DNA from: Cryptomeria japonica
Taxonomy: Eukaryota > Streptophyta > Pinopsida > Cupressales > Cupressaceae
Length of the DNA: 64,000 nucleotides
Reading direction: 5' to 3'
Assembly: GCF_030272615.1 (NCBI RefSeq)
Contig: NC_081410.1
Location: 509,947,442-510,011,441, forward strand
This document shows positions 32,862-45,016 of the stretch, in pieces. The notes under the pieces are model-generated. The model worked only from the letters and a program-made list of their open reading frames with translations. It was not told the origin of the DNA and did not search any database. Each line of letters begins with the position of its first letter. Position 1 is the first letter of the stretch. The position numbers were made by a program, and so were the translations under genes.

Positions 32862-35390
32862 TGTTGGCATTGTGTTGTCATTGATGTCAACCGATATAGG
32901 ATAACTACCAGTATGAGAGATGTATGTGCAATGCTATCATGCAGAGTAGAGGATGAGATATCTTTGATATCACCTTGTGTTATAGAACACCAGTAAGGTA
33001 AGAAAGAGAATGTCATTTAAAGGAATGATCACTTGAGTCACCAGTACACAAATTAGTGCCTGCTTGTGTGGATGAGATAGATAGATTATTGGTACAGTGT
33101 ATCACTGGTAAGGAAAGCATGTCAAATAGTAAGTGATGTGTTGACATGGAGAAGATAGATCAACCAAGTGAGTGGTGGTCAAGAGACAACATTATGACCA
33201 GTGAACAAGGAGGATGGAAAAGGTGCTTTAGCCATTGTTTAGGATGAAGAGGTAGAATGCTACCTAGATCACATCAACACAAGAGGAGAATGATGAAAAT
33301 TTCATTGGTATACTATGAGGTTTCCGAACAATAGGACTCCCACCAGATGAAGATGCAGTCACCATAAGAAGCAATGATTAATGGTGAATGTGCCCACACC
33401 GGATCACATGTGCCTATTTGAAGGTTTTATCTACAAGCAAGGGAGCCACATGAGTGCACTACAAGATGTAGATGACAAGGACTCACTCCCACCGGTAAGA
33501 GGAACTTATCTCCTATCGTGCAAAGTATGCATCATAATTTCATGAGATAAGGTAGATGAGGGAGAGGCAAGTGTTTGAAGGCTCACACTACATCTACTGT
33601 TGAATCAAAGGAATGCCTTAAGTACATGAAATCAGGGATATGCTTTGGACTAACTAAGAAGGCATGTTGAGATGCCAGTATAGATGAAAAGTGTTGAATT
33701 TGTCACTTTGACAAACCGGTTGAGATATGGTCTGAGTTGAATCAAGAAGATGGCAAGGATGAGTAGATGCAGATAGAGGAAAATGGTTGGATTGAAGATG
33801 AAGTCTGCTGAAGGTTGATGATATGCTGTCATCAAGAGTGTTTACCAGTATGTAATTCCACCAGTAATATGGACAAGGTGCAGATGCAGAAGACCTCCCA
33901 CCTAATGAGAATGAGCATGCTATGGATATACATGTGTGGTGACTGGTTAAGGTATTCCATCGATAGTTCAACAATGTGCAGACATGAGGAGTTAACCAGT
34001 AAAGTGTAAGATATCAATAGAGTTAGTAAACCGGCAGAATAGAAGGACTAGTTGAGTGTTTGGTTAGTGATCCCTGAACTAACACACCGATCCAAGCTGG
34101 CAGTTGCTAGACATTAATGGAAGATCCCATAAATCATGGGATGTGTTGCTGAGCCATTGTAGAGGTTTGCAATGCGATGTTTAGAGGAAAACAGAGAACC
34201 AACTTAGAATTATTGAGGAGATCGAGGCAAATGAAGGAAAACACAAGAAAAATCTTGGTGTATGACCAATAAATCAGCCGAGAGGGTAAAAAGCAGATTG
34301 CCAAAGATAGAAGGCATGATCAAGAAGGCACAACAATGATGGTGATGAGGAAACAACTATCTGGGTGATGAGATTGGATAGGATCTGATTGGATTTGGTT
34401 TACCTCAAGGTTGATGAGGAAACCCTAACCACCAATGTTTTTGAATTAGCATTTGGCGGGAAAACCAGGCTATAAATATGCAAGCCAAAGATATTGTGAA
34501 GGGTTGATGAATAAAAGAAGATAGTGTCTATGAAGTGATTGAGTGTTACTTCTGCATGTGAGGGAAAATCAGTCAAGTCTCAACAAGTATCTAAGAAAAG
34601 ATTGAGAGTGAGGGAGAACCAGGGTGAAGTGTTAAACTAGTAGCAGTGTAGAAATGGTAGTGTCTATACCAGCAGAGCAAAAGTGAAGGAAACTACAGAG
34701 AAGGCAAACATAGAACCAGTAGAGTGTAGTACTGGTGAAGAGGAGAGCAGTAAGGAGGAGATCCAGTAGAGAAGAAGAAGAGGAGAGGTGTACCAGTAGA
34801 GTTTACTGGCAATACAACAACAGAGAGAGAGGTGCACCGGTGTAGCAGAGAAGGTGTCTTTCTAGTAGAGTAAGGTATATGAAATGGTTGCAAGACTCAC
34901 TTGTAACAGAATAATTACTTTTGTATTTGAAGCCATCTATGTGATCATTGAGTTATAGCTTGGTGCAGGGATTGTAGCTCCTTTGGGTTGTAGCCCATAA
35001 ATTTGTTAGGGGTTGGTGCTCCTTTGGGTTGTAGCCCATAAATTAGTCAAGGGTTGGTTCTCCTTATGTTGATGCCCTAAATTAGGGGTTGTAGCTCCTT
35101 GGGTTTGTGCCCTCAACATTGTAACCAAGATTTATTGTGAGGCTAGATTGGAGTAGTAGACTCCAGCAGCATTGCTCACCAAGGTTTTTTCCATCTTGGG
35201 TTTTCCTCATACATATTGATGTTATGTGATGTCCCTTTGTATGAATGCATTTGTGTCTAGTTTCCTCACTAACCGGTAAGTCTGCATTCGGCTAGATGTG
35301 TTAATTGGTATGCTTACATAGAATAGTTAGAAAAGAAAAGTTTGAGAACCACTAATTCACCCCCCTCTCAATGGCGCATTATGTCTAACA
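32862..35390 (+). repeat. 3' LTR of element C
   Basis: 2,529 bp, TGTTGG to TCTAACA. Holds about 355 bp (34073-34433) absent from the 5' LTR and the same CTCCTTTGGGTTG subrepeats near 34965-35130. Confidence 0.8.
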
Positions 35391-35640
35391 ACCCTATAAT
35401 CCAGTATGTAGGGAATGCTAAATGGGAAAATAGGTCAGAACCTCTTTTAAGAGTATACAAGATAAATCTAATGAAGTTATTTATCTTATTCATACTAATC
35501 TGTGTGGCCCTGCTAGAGTTAAACGTTTTCAAGGTGATAGATATTTTATGCTAATCATTGATGATTATTCTAGAATGATGTGGGTAACTTTTCTAAGGGA
35601 GAAATAAGAGGCTTCTGAAAAGTTTAAAATCTTTAAAGCT
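35391..35640 (+). pseudogene. pol: Element B integrase fragment
   Basis: Resumes B's polyprotein after C. An AKWEN remnant stands where a CQxGK cysteine motif is expected, then HTNLCGPARVKRF (the catalytic Asp of the usual HTDLxGP is Asn) and LIIDDYSRMMWVTFL. A stop follows at REK, and the frame fades by 35640. The second and third integrase acids, reverse transcriptase and RNase H are absent. Confidence 0.75.
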
Positions 35641-35649
35641 AAAGTTGAG

Positions 35650-35929
35650 ACATTAGGGGGAGAAATATATGTGTATTACAGAGGGGGAGAGATATTAAGG
35701 TGAAAAACTTAAGAATTTGTATACATTAGTGGGAGAAATATATGTGTATTACAAAGATTTATAGGGATATCATTCACAAGGGGAGTTTGGTCTTTGTTTC
35801 AGAACTTCATTGCTATATCTTTATGTGGGAGATTGTTAGGTATTCCATTGGGGGAGACTTGGTTGGCATTTATTTGGCACATGGATTTTTTTCACATCTA
35901 GTGGTACCATCAATCCCAAAGGGGGAGAT
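35650..35929 (+). other. Multiple polypurine tracts before element B 3' LTR
   Basis: GGGGGAGA-type blocks near 35655, 35681, 35728, 35777, 35826, 35853 and 35918, the last abutting the LTR. Several are followed by LTR-start-like words (GATTGTTAGG, CTTGGTTGGCATTT), so the unit may have spread by local duplication of the tract plus the LTR edge. Confidence 0.7.
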
Positions 35930-37157
35930 TGTTGGCCATTTGGAGGAGTTCATTATGTGTTGTATTGATATTTTGTCATTGACGTTGACACTAGCTATTT
36001 TGGATGCTTTACCCACACCCTTCTAGTCCTAGTAGGTTGTGTGGTTTTTGGTTAGATTGGATCTAACATGATCTGGTATCCTTCAGTATGTTTGGGTTAT
36101 GGAATTGGCTTATTCATGCTACTTAGATTCATGTTCAGTATGTTGGTTTTTCTCTGGTGATCGGATGCTATCATGTATGATTGGAAGCTTGGTTTGTGGT
36201 TTCGGTGAGGGTTTCATCGATAGAGCTTTGATGAAGATCCTTGATGATATGCATAAGTGGTGTTGGTGTGGCTTCTAGTGGATATTTAGGATGTTGATGG
36301 TGATCATGTTCGAGATGATAGATTGAGATCATTGCTTTAGCATGTGGACCTAAATTGGGCCCCAGTATTATCTAGGTTATGGATCGGCTTAATGTAACAT
36401 GTGGATTGGACCTCTCGATGTGTTTTTAGGATTTCTTATGGTTTGGATATTATTTATTTGGCCTTAGGCTGACATGTTTTGTAATTATTTAATTGGTTTA
36501 TTGTCTAGTGACCAACTTGATTGCTTATGGTCAAGGGTTTGTATATATATGATGTAAGATCTCATTGTAGGTCATCATGGAATGTGATATGGATATATAA
36601 TGGGTGAATACTATAATAATCATTCAAGTAGAGAATTTGGTTGATCATTGGTGATCGAGTTGGGTTTATGTAAGAGGATTTAGTCCTCTGGTATTGAGCT
36701 TAAATGGAACTATACTCAGGCATAGGAGATTCTATCCTTGTAGTTCATTCATTCTTCTGGATTGTAGTCTGGATTTCTATGTAGTCAGTGAGACTCCTTT
36801 TGTGATGAGCAATGCGCTCTAGGTTGTTGGTCTTTGAGAAAGTGTAGGCCCCTCAATTGTAATTCACATACTTACTGTAGAAGTATTATCTGATTGTGGG
36901 TAGGCTTCCCACTGTGGACTTTCCCTTTACCAATTTTTCCATGTATAAATCTTGGTGTCATGTGGATGGTGTTTATTCTCTAATTAATTTTTATGCTTAA
37001 TTGGTTTATCTCCTATTTTGTTATTTGGTTTATGCATTCCAGTATTGATCTTTTGGGCTTCGGTATTAAAATTTAAATTGCTTAAGTTTCCAATAATCTG
37101 CGACAACTTATTCACCCCCCCTCTTAGTTGTCTTCCAGTTATTTGAACTATCTAACA
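35930..37157 (+). repeat. 3' LTR of element B
   Basis: 1,228 bp, TGTTGGCC to TCTAACA. It carries the CACCCCCCCTCTTAG motif near its end, shared with the A and C termini. Followed by TATAT and the right half of the microsatellite. Confidence 0.8.
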
Positions 37158-37540
37158 TATATATGTGTATATGTATATGTATGTGTATGTATGTATATAT
37201 ATATATATGCATATATGTATATATATGTATATATATCATTATGTATGCATCTGTGTATATATATGTGTGTATATATATGTGTGTATGTTTGTATGTATGT
37301 ATGTATGTATGTGTGTGTATGCATGTGTTCATGTATATATATGTATGTATTTATGTATGTATGTATGTATGTATGTATGTATGTATTACATAAATGATAC
37401 AAATATGTGTGTGTATATATGTATATACCTATATATGTATGTGTGTATATATATATATGTAGGTGTGTGTGTATGTATGTATGTATGTATTTATGTATAC
37501 ACACATAGATATACATATATATATATACACATAAACATAT
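37158..37540. repeat. TATG/TA microsatellite, right half
   Basis: Same units as 18233-18415: (TATG)n, (TATGTG)n, (TA)n. Long Tyr/Ile/Met/Cys frames on both strands are repeat artefacts. Confidence 0.9.
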
Positions 37541-37598
37541 ACACAACCTTTTCCAAGTCCTCGTAGAGAGATAAATTGGACCTATATGAAAATAATAT

Positions 37599-38823
37599 TC
37601 TAGTGTTCTAAAATTGCGAACCTAGCAATTTTTGACTGCAATAGTGTCCTCACGCATGCAAGTTCAAATCCTCTAGCGTGATCAGAGACTAGAGATTGCT
37701 TAGCTTGTGGAAATAGCTTCTTCCTTGGCCTCTACCTCACCCCATCCGCACTCTGGCCCAGAGAAAGGGGAAGGACAGGGGCATGGTGTCACTTTCCCCC
37801 CTTGGACAGGGGTATGGCAGTCTTGTCCTCCAAGGATAGGGGCATGGTAGCCCTATCCCTGCCCTATTTTGGGGCAGGACCCTTCCTAGGGTTGCATTGT
37901 TGGTTGTGCATCAGGCAGGAAACACCCCCGATGATAGCCCATGATGAAAATCAGATCCACTCATGTATTTAATGGGGAATTCATCCTCTCATTTGCATAA
38001 GTTGGATAAGTTAAGGTTGGAGAATATTGGAGTGATCAAGCATTCAAGCATTCTTTTCCAGCATTGAGCATTCTCAAGTCTCCTTTCAAGGCTACGTGTT
38101 GTATTCAAGTCAAGGATTCAACCATTGAAGAGGAGATTGATTCCAACATTCAATTCCACACAAGATTTTCTATTAGCATTGCTACTACAACCTCCCTTGA
38201 GGTTATTTAAAATTCAGTCTTTCATTTACATCTACTTGCAAGTACCTTCTTTAATTACTTTGTTAATTCCAAAATTGGGGTTTGACCTAAAGGCAAACAC
38301 CCAATCCCAATCCATTTTCCTCTCTTTTCTGTGTGTAGGTTGCAGGTGCACAACTGTACTTTTGGACTCGAGCTAAATTTTTAGAGGTGGAAAAACCCTT
38401 TCGTTTCATGGATTTTTTGCAGGACCATGTACATTCCCGCCACGGTCCATGCAACTTTTCCTCAAATTCATAGGGTGACTTCATCTCAACATTTTACTAC
38501 TAGATCTAGGTGCACAACTTCATCCCACATTTTGATCTCAAGTTATAATCAGTTCTTTGTCACTTTTGCACTACATAATTTAATCAATTCCTTTCCATTT
38601 CAAACAAGGAAGAGGATATCAACTTAACATTCCCAATTCATTGAGAATTCAATCTACCATCTTCATGTGGAGAGATTGAATCTAGTAAATAATCCTCTTC
38701 TCTTCCTAATGTAACATGGTGAAAAGTGCTTGAATGGTAATCAATAGAAAAACACTCATCTCTCTTTGAGGGAAAGGGTAGTTTCCTTCTTGATCTATCA
38801 TTCACCATTTTCCCACCATTACA
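37599..38823 (+). repeat. 5' LTR of element E
   Basis: About 1,225 bp, starting TCTAGTG (TG mutated; the 3' copy reads TGTAGTG) and ending CCATTACA. Contains a GC-rich patch (37740-37890) with three degenerate copies of GGACAGGGGCATGG. Confidence 0.6.
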
Positions 38824-39394
38824 TTTTGGTGAACCCAACACCTTGCATGCTTTCCTTTGAACAAAATTGCATATTTTTCATTTACAAGTTTCAACTTTCT
38901 CCAAACTTAGTAGTTAAATTATTCAAAACCCTAGTTTTTCAATTTAAAATTGAACTTGTGATTTGTAAAAATTGCTTGTGGTTATCTTATATCTGAAAAT
39001 TGCTTTGTTTGTCAAATTAAATTTCCTCTTTGTCTTGTTCAATTTGCAGTTAAAATTTACAAAATTAAGAGGTTACTTGTTAAAACCCTAATTTTCAAAA
39101 ATCATCTTGAACTTGTGCAAAAACTAGATTTCCATTTAATTTTCAGATTTTTGATTGTTCTCAGATTTGTCTTCAATCTTACAATTCAAATTTTCAATTT
39201 CCCCCCTTTTTCCCAAAATACAAATTTCAAAATTAAGTGGTTAGGTCATCAAACCCTATTTTTTAAAATTAATTGGATTTTGTGTGAATTTCAAATCAAT
39301 TTTATTATCATTCAGATTTATACGGTGTCCCTATCCATTAGGTTTGACCCTTTTCAAAATTGCAATTCAATTCCTCTTTTTCTTCAAAACCCTA
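38824..39394 (+). other. Primer site and leader of element E
   Basis: TTTTGGTGAACCCAACACC follows the CA end of the LTR in the primer-site position; I cannot name the tRNA with confidence. The leader is T- and A-rich with recurring AAAACCCTA words and no gene. It is cut at about 39395 by block F. Confidence 0.5.
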
Positions 39395-39719
39395 ATAGGG
39401 TCCTTATTATCACTATTTTAAAAATAGATGTTTTCAGTCCATAAATGGCTAAGTTTTTGAATTTTTTCTGTCTAGTATGCCCATGCTCTTTCAAATTGTT
39501 TTGAATCTTAAGGGGTTCAGGGTTTAGGTTTCCATCATTTTAATATCTGGTAAAAACCCCCTCTGGTTTCTAATTTGGTGTTACTTTATTCACTTAAGTG
39601 ATGGGTCCATTTATCATAGACATGTTCCCCCCTTGTCATTTACCTCGGTGGTCCCTTTTAAATATTTAGTTTTTTTTCCCTTTTAATATGCCTTTTCTAA
39701 TGTCCATTGGGCCTTATAA

Positions 39720-41260
39720 GCATCATGCAACTTTCTTTTGATCTGACGGCCCACATTGATTCGCGACCAAAAAGTGCTCAAAAGTTAGCTTCCGCAAAGT
39801 AGCGAAAGGCAAAAGTGGACCCCGCATATAGGTTTGGACTAAAGCTAAACACCGATCAAGTTTCATCTGATCAGATGGATGGCATGGTTTTGTGAGATCA
39901 AGTTGAATGTGTTTTAAACTTCGCAAAATGGTGAAAGGTTTTGGTGGGTCCCCAAGACAAGCGATCTTATTTGGTTAAAGAATGATCGGGTTGGAAAGAG
40001 ATCAATGGCGCGTGTTGATTCGCGACTGAGAGATGCACTAGTTCTACCTTCAGTGAAATGGTGAAAAGGTGGTAGGTCCCGCTAAAGGTGGCAGTGAATG
40101 TGGTAGGTCTAGCTGGCAATGATAGAGCAATGACGAGGTGCTCAGTTGGTGGTCTACAGTGGGCCCGAGAAAGGTTTCCGTAGAAAGGAGTAAATAATGA
40201 GAAAGGTTTTGAGATCTAATGGCTAGCATGAATTCGCAAAGATAAGATGCTAGCAGGTTAACCTTCACGAAGTCGAGAAAAGGCTGGTGGGCCCAGGGGA
40301 CAGGCAGGGCATGAAGCTAAAGGTAGATCAGGTCTGTTTTGATCTAACAATTCTCATCATTTCGTGGCTGCAAGCCAAACGAAGAATAATGTTCACAAAG
40401 TCATGAAAGATAGGTGGAAATCACACAGAGGCGTAACGTGGCATAATAGCTATCACTTTTTGTAGAGCTCGATAGTGATGTGTCAAGTGACACGTGGTTT
40501 TAAAAGTGGTTGAGGGCCTGCCTAGGTGTAACCGGTAGTTATGTGGGAATAATAAAGATAACACGTGGCGAATCAAAGGTGGAACCTAGAGTAGTTTTCA
40601 GGGCTAATGATTGACTACCATGTGGCATTTTTCAACCAAAGAACAAGTGGGGTAAGTGATTCCTAGATAAAGGGCCCACTTAAAAGGCATTCATCTCAAG
40701 ATTGATCCAACTCTTCTCGTTGTTTCGTGGTCTGAAGATGCCTGCAGATTAACTTCTGCAAAATGGCAAAAACCGTTGGCTGTCAAGATGAGGCACGATT
40801 AGTTAAAAGGATTGTTAGTCCCAGTTAGAGTTAAAGACCGGGTGATTTGAGCTCGATCTGATGGCTTGCATGGCTTCGTGAAAGAAAATTGTTTGAGGGT
40901 TAAAGCCCATGAAGTGGCGAAAAGGAGGTAGGGCCCAACACTAACGCAGTGAGATTAAGCAGAGAATACAGACAATCAGGTTCCATCTGATTTGACGGCT
41001 AGCGCAACTTCGTTGGGTTAAAATGCATGTTGGTTACAACCTATGAAATAGAAAAAGGCTTTTTAGCCCATTGCCAGATGAGGAAAGGTAAAAGGGTGAA
41101 GGCAGTGCAAGTTTTGTTTGATATAGCAGTTAGCCTGACTTCACTAGATGAACATGCAAGGGTGTTATGCTCTGCGAAATGGCGAAGGAGCGAAGAGAAA
41201 AATACACAGACATGTTATGACCCGTTGGAGCGAAATTTTTGAATTCTTCTATGAATTCAA
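39720..41260 (+). repeat. Array of about nine degenerate modules
   Basis: Each module has a first half like GATCTGACGGCTAGCATG with TTCGTG (about 39735, 39868, 39990, 40205, 40343, 40713, 40851, 40981, 41127). Its second half is like GAAGTGGCGAAAAGGTGGTGGGCCC (39794-39823, 39921-39953, 40051-40080, 40266-40294, 40911-40938, and weaker ones). Spacing is irregular, about 110-370 bp. The array is CG-rich relative to its surroundings and repeats in copy 2 (53210-54720). Confidence 0.6.
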
Positions 41261-41526
41261 TTCTTAAGGGATGGCCAAAGCATGTGGTATCAATGTCGCA
41301 GTTAAGAGTCTGATTACCGTATATGGTTTCACATCAATTGAATGTAGGCATTATTTCAAAGAGTTGTTGCGAAAAGGCGAGTGCAAAGCAAATTTCTTCA
41401 AGCCAAGAGCAGGTTTTCTTGTATTTTTGCTTATCAATTACTTGACAGTTTCTTTGAATTGGGGTTTTGTTCTATTATAGAATTGTTGTGGTTAGTAATT
41501 ATGTTACTTGCATAGTGTTAATTGAG

Positions 41527-44500
41527 ATGGAACCTAAAAGGGAGTTCTCAGGGAAAGTTAATTACCATGAGAGGGCAATCTGTGACAATTTCTTGCAGCA
41601 GTTAACCTTGTCAACTAATGTGGTAGCTAAGGTTAAATAGTTGGTGCCAAAATCTCCTCGCCTGAGAATAGGAGAAGGATTGTATGAAAAAGGTAATTGG
41701 CTGAGAGACCCATAGATAGGATTGTTTGGGTTGGATTTATTCAAGGTTGGATTCAGTATGAGACTCTCCCCAGCCCCAATGAACAGTATTTGGGAGTTGG
41801 ATGTAGGCAAATTGGTGGTCCCTGGAGTGTTCATGGATGTGGATCTCCTAACTTAGATTGCAAGCAACTATGACCCCATTACAAAGAGTTTTAGGAACAT
41901 AAATGGAAAAACCCTCATTGAAATAAATGATGAGGTGTTCAGAGATGTATTTGGGCTTAGTGAAGTGTCCAATTACTTGGAACCCATCAATTTTAAACCA
42001 TTGGCTTAGGTTTACAATGCATAGAGGAATAATCTTAGGAATGGCCCTCTTAAAGAGTTCTTTGTTAAAGTAGGCAGATTAACTATTGTGGGACCTAATA
42101 CCATGGAGCCTTTCTCCTTAAATCTGTTCACTCTTAGAGCCAAAGGATTATATTGGTCACTCTGCTAGATTTTGAGAGAGGATGCTAAAGAAAACATGCC
42201 AACTCATTACATGTTAATGATTGCTCAAATTTTAAATCCTTCTCTGGCAATGACATTTGATTATGCCCCCTATATTACTGATGCCATCCATGAAGGCTTG
42301 ATAGGGATTAAGAATGGAAAAGTGGACAGGCCTTTTTGATGGTACTCCCTCCTCATGCACCTATTTCTATTCAAGGGTGATGATTACTTTGCAAATGGAA
42401 TGGACCTAATGAAAGAAAAGGATGGAGAGAAGATGCCAGTTCAGTTATGGAGCATAGTGTTGTCATGGGATAGAGAAGATGGTAGCTACTTGAGGTTTGA
42501 TAAGTGCTTTGCATCCAAGATCATGACTCTTTTATGCTCAGAGAATCCAAGAGTCCCTAAATCTCTTTTGGAGTTCCTTAGGCGAAAGCAATTTGCTGAA
42601 GGTATAAAAATTGTCCCCAATTGGGGTGATATGTACTTATACCCTATTTCCATAGTTTTTAGAGTGTTTGGTTTCAGAGGTACTCCATTTTTGTTGCCAT
42701 ATCAAGTCCCACTAAAAGTAGGAAATGTAGAAGTCCTCAGGCAGATTGGAAGTGTGCAAGAGGCAGAGCTAACAGGTAGAGGTAAAGGGACCATTATCCC
42801 TACAATAACTATAACACATCAGTTTGTAATAACTAAAGGGGGTTGGAAGTGATTTGAAGATTTCCTTCAACCCTACCATTTATCAACTACAGTATCCAAG
42901 TGTGCCGACCCTAAAGATTTCTTCAACAACATGTTCAGAAAGAGGGTAGTATGCAGAGGCAAACCTCACCAATTCCAATTCCCTAAAGACCTCATCAGTA
43001 ATGAGCTCGATTTTGATGAGAAAGAGCTAAGAAAGGAAAAGTGAGTGACCTACAAGAAGGCCCTATATTTTGTGCACCTAATTGACACCAGCTATGACCC
43101 TTTGTCTAGTTTCCACCCCTTTGAAGAAAAGGCAAAATTCTTAATTCTTTGTTTTGAAGATGTAATGAAGATATTAAAATAGAAGAGGGAGGTAGTGATT
43201 AAAAATAACCCTGAGAAGGAAAGATTAGTTTTAATTAGGTCTACATCTACCAAAGCAATCCCTCTAGGTAATTATGTGCTACATAAAAGGTCCAAATATA
43301 GTGTGCTAGTGCCAACAACAGGGGAGCCTTCTACTACAAGAGGGAAGAGGAAAATACAAGATGTCATTGACATCCAGGACTCCCCAAAGAAGCAAAGGGT
43401 GGGAAAGGAAGTGCAATCTAATGAGTCCCTATATTCCCCATCTCAATCCCCTATTCATATAGGAGATGAACAGGAAGAAGCTGAGCAAATGTTACATTTA
43501 GGTAGTCTTGGGGAGATAGCCTACGCCTATGATGAAGTAGAAGAGGGAATGCCAGAAGATCCCCTTAATGTTGAGATGAACATAACCACTAATGAGTTCA
43601 AAGGCCAGGAGCCGGATCCTAATATTAAACAAGCTAGTGAGGATTTCTTAGCTGATAGCAACTTTGTCACATCAGGAGCTTTCATACAATTCATGTGGAA
43701 GTAGAATATTGATCAGTTTAATGCTAGATGTGAGAAGAGGAAGAGTGAGCAGCCCCACAAGGATCCAGCTATGGCAGAGGAAGAAATAAAGAAAGAAATG
43801 GTCACTGAGTTCAAGACCATCACTCCTAAGCAAGGAAGAGAAATGGTAGCAAAGGCTGGTGTACTCATTCTCCCTAAATAGGATTTAGCAGATGCCTTGG
43901 TTTTGGAGGTAGTAAGGAAGGAGACCAAGCCTATGGAAGGAGTCACCTTTAGCAAGGATAATGCTACCCTGGTCATGCGGTCTCTGAAAAGAGATGAAAA
44001 TAGAAAGCAAAATCACACCCCAGGGTCAAGCTACCTTGGATGTATGATAGTGAAAAGAGTACAAAGCACTGGGGTGGTGGAGGCTGCTAGCACAGTCCTA
44101 GAGACTACAAAGCTTTGCTAAGTTGGAGACAATTTTAAAAGCTTAGAACAATGCTAAGGAGGAAGTAATGGGTAAAGATAGCATCATTGCCAACTTGAAA
44201 AGCCAGTTAGCAGGACAATACCATCAAGGTGAGTCCTCAACATTGATGATTGATTCTTCTCCTACACAACCTCCACCTACTAGCCCTATCATTGAATTCT
44301 CACCATCTCCAACACCTTCTAGTTCCCAATTGGTTGAGAACACTCCCCATGAGTTGGAGAAGCTAAAACAAGCCCAAATGCTATTTGCAAAGAAATATGA
44401 AGAGAGAGTGAGGGCTACAATTTTGAGTTTTGGTGACACCATAGGGTCCTCATTAATATACAACAACATGAGCAAAATTTTGGACATGTGGAATGAGCTA

Positions 44501-45016
44501 AATGGAGACAAGGTTGTTCTAATGCCTATTTTTGACAAGTGGAAACCCAGAGAGCAGGATCTAGAACTTATTTGTGTATCTTATGATGAGGCAAGGACTG
44601 ACCCCATTGTCAAATCCACTTGTGACATAAGAAAGGATCTAGCAAAGTTAGCAGAAGGAGTAGATAATGCAGATAGAAAGATCAACTTGCAAAAGAAAAA
44701 ATAAACTGATCAAGTATTTGAATTACTCCCAAGGGGTTTTGCCAGTCCAACTCAATTGAAGGACGAACAAATATGGCTTAATGAATTAAAGGCTAACCTA
44801 TCATTAAGAATAAAAGGAATGATTAATATAGATGATACTTCCTTATTTGTCAAAATAATTGAGGAGATAGAGAAAATCAAATCAAATTATGGTTTTCTAA
44901 ATTCAGAGGTCATCAAAACGAGAAACTCTTGGAAAAGATTAGCCAAGATCAAGGGAAAAGTGATTAACTTCTCGTGGCCTGCTGACGATGTATACCAAGA
45001 GTGAACAAGAAAGTAA
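41527..45016 (+). pseudogene. ORF1 of block F, copy 1 (unknown protein)
   Basis: Begins MEPKREFSGKVNYHER and is collinear with copy 2. About a dozen stops and a 47-bp deletion near 44110 (relative to copy 2) break it; the frame is otherwise kept. It retains a segment lost from copy 2 with a bipartite nuclear-localisation-like motif KRKIQDVIDIQDSPKKQR at about residue 607 (near 43350-43400). The C-terminal third is Glu/Lys/Leu-rich with a Pro/Ser stretch (near 44260-44325). I recognise no enzyme motif. An extra ORF upstream of gag is known in Ogre/Tat gypsy elements, which is the best analogy. Confidence 0.55.

Larger units (their letters stand above)
21285..35390 (+). mobile_element. Sirevirus-like gag-only element C, host of D
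   Basis: LTRs 21285-23460 and 32862-35390, primer site 23463-23475, final purine tract 32849-32861. Flanks GCCCT and ACCCT agree at four of five bases. Minus D, the interior is about 3.4 kb and contains only gag, so C depended on other elements for copying. It interrupts B's integrase: B's frame stops at KFLKP and resumes past the 3' end of C in the cysteine region before the HTNLCGP motif. LTR divergence is about 10% on a sampled 215 bp. Confidence 0.8.
18416..37157 (+). mobile_element. Sirevirus-like copia element B, host of C and D
   Basis: 5' LTR 18416-19619, 3' LTR 35930-37157, with TATAT on both sides (weak evidence, since the target is a TA-rich repeat). The interior left of C (19650-21284) gives gag, protease and the GAG-pre-integrase region. 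The interior right of C (35391-35640) resumes in integrase. Reverse transcriptase and RNase H are missing, so B also carries an internal deletion. A series of GGGGGAGA tracts precedes the 3' LTR. The LTRs differ at about 13% of sampled sites. Confidence 0.8.

Noticed and set aside
37108-37566. Four overlapping Tyr/Ile/Cys-rich frames on both strands
   Set aside because: All arise from TATG/TA microsatellite repeats.
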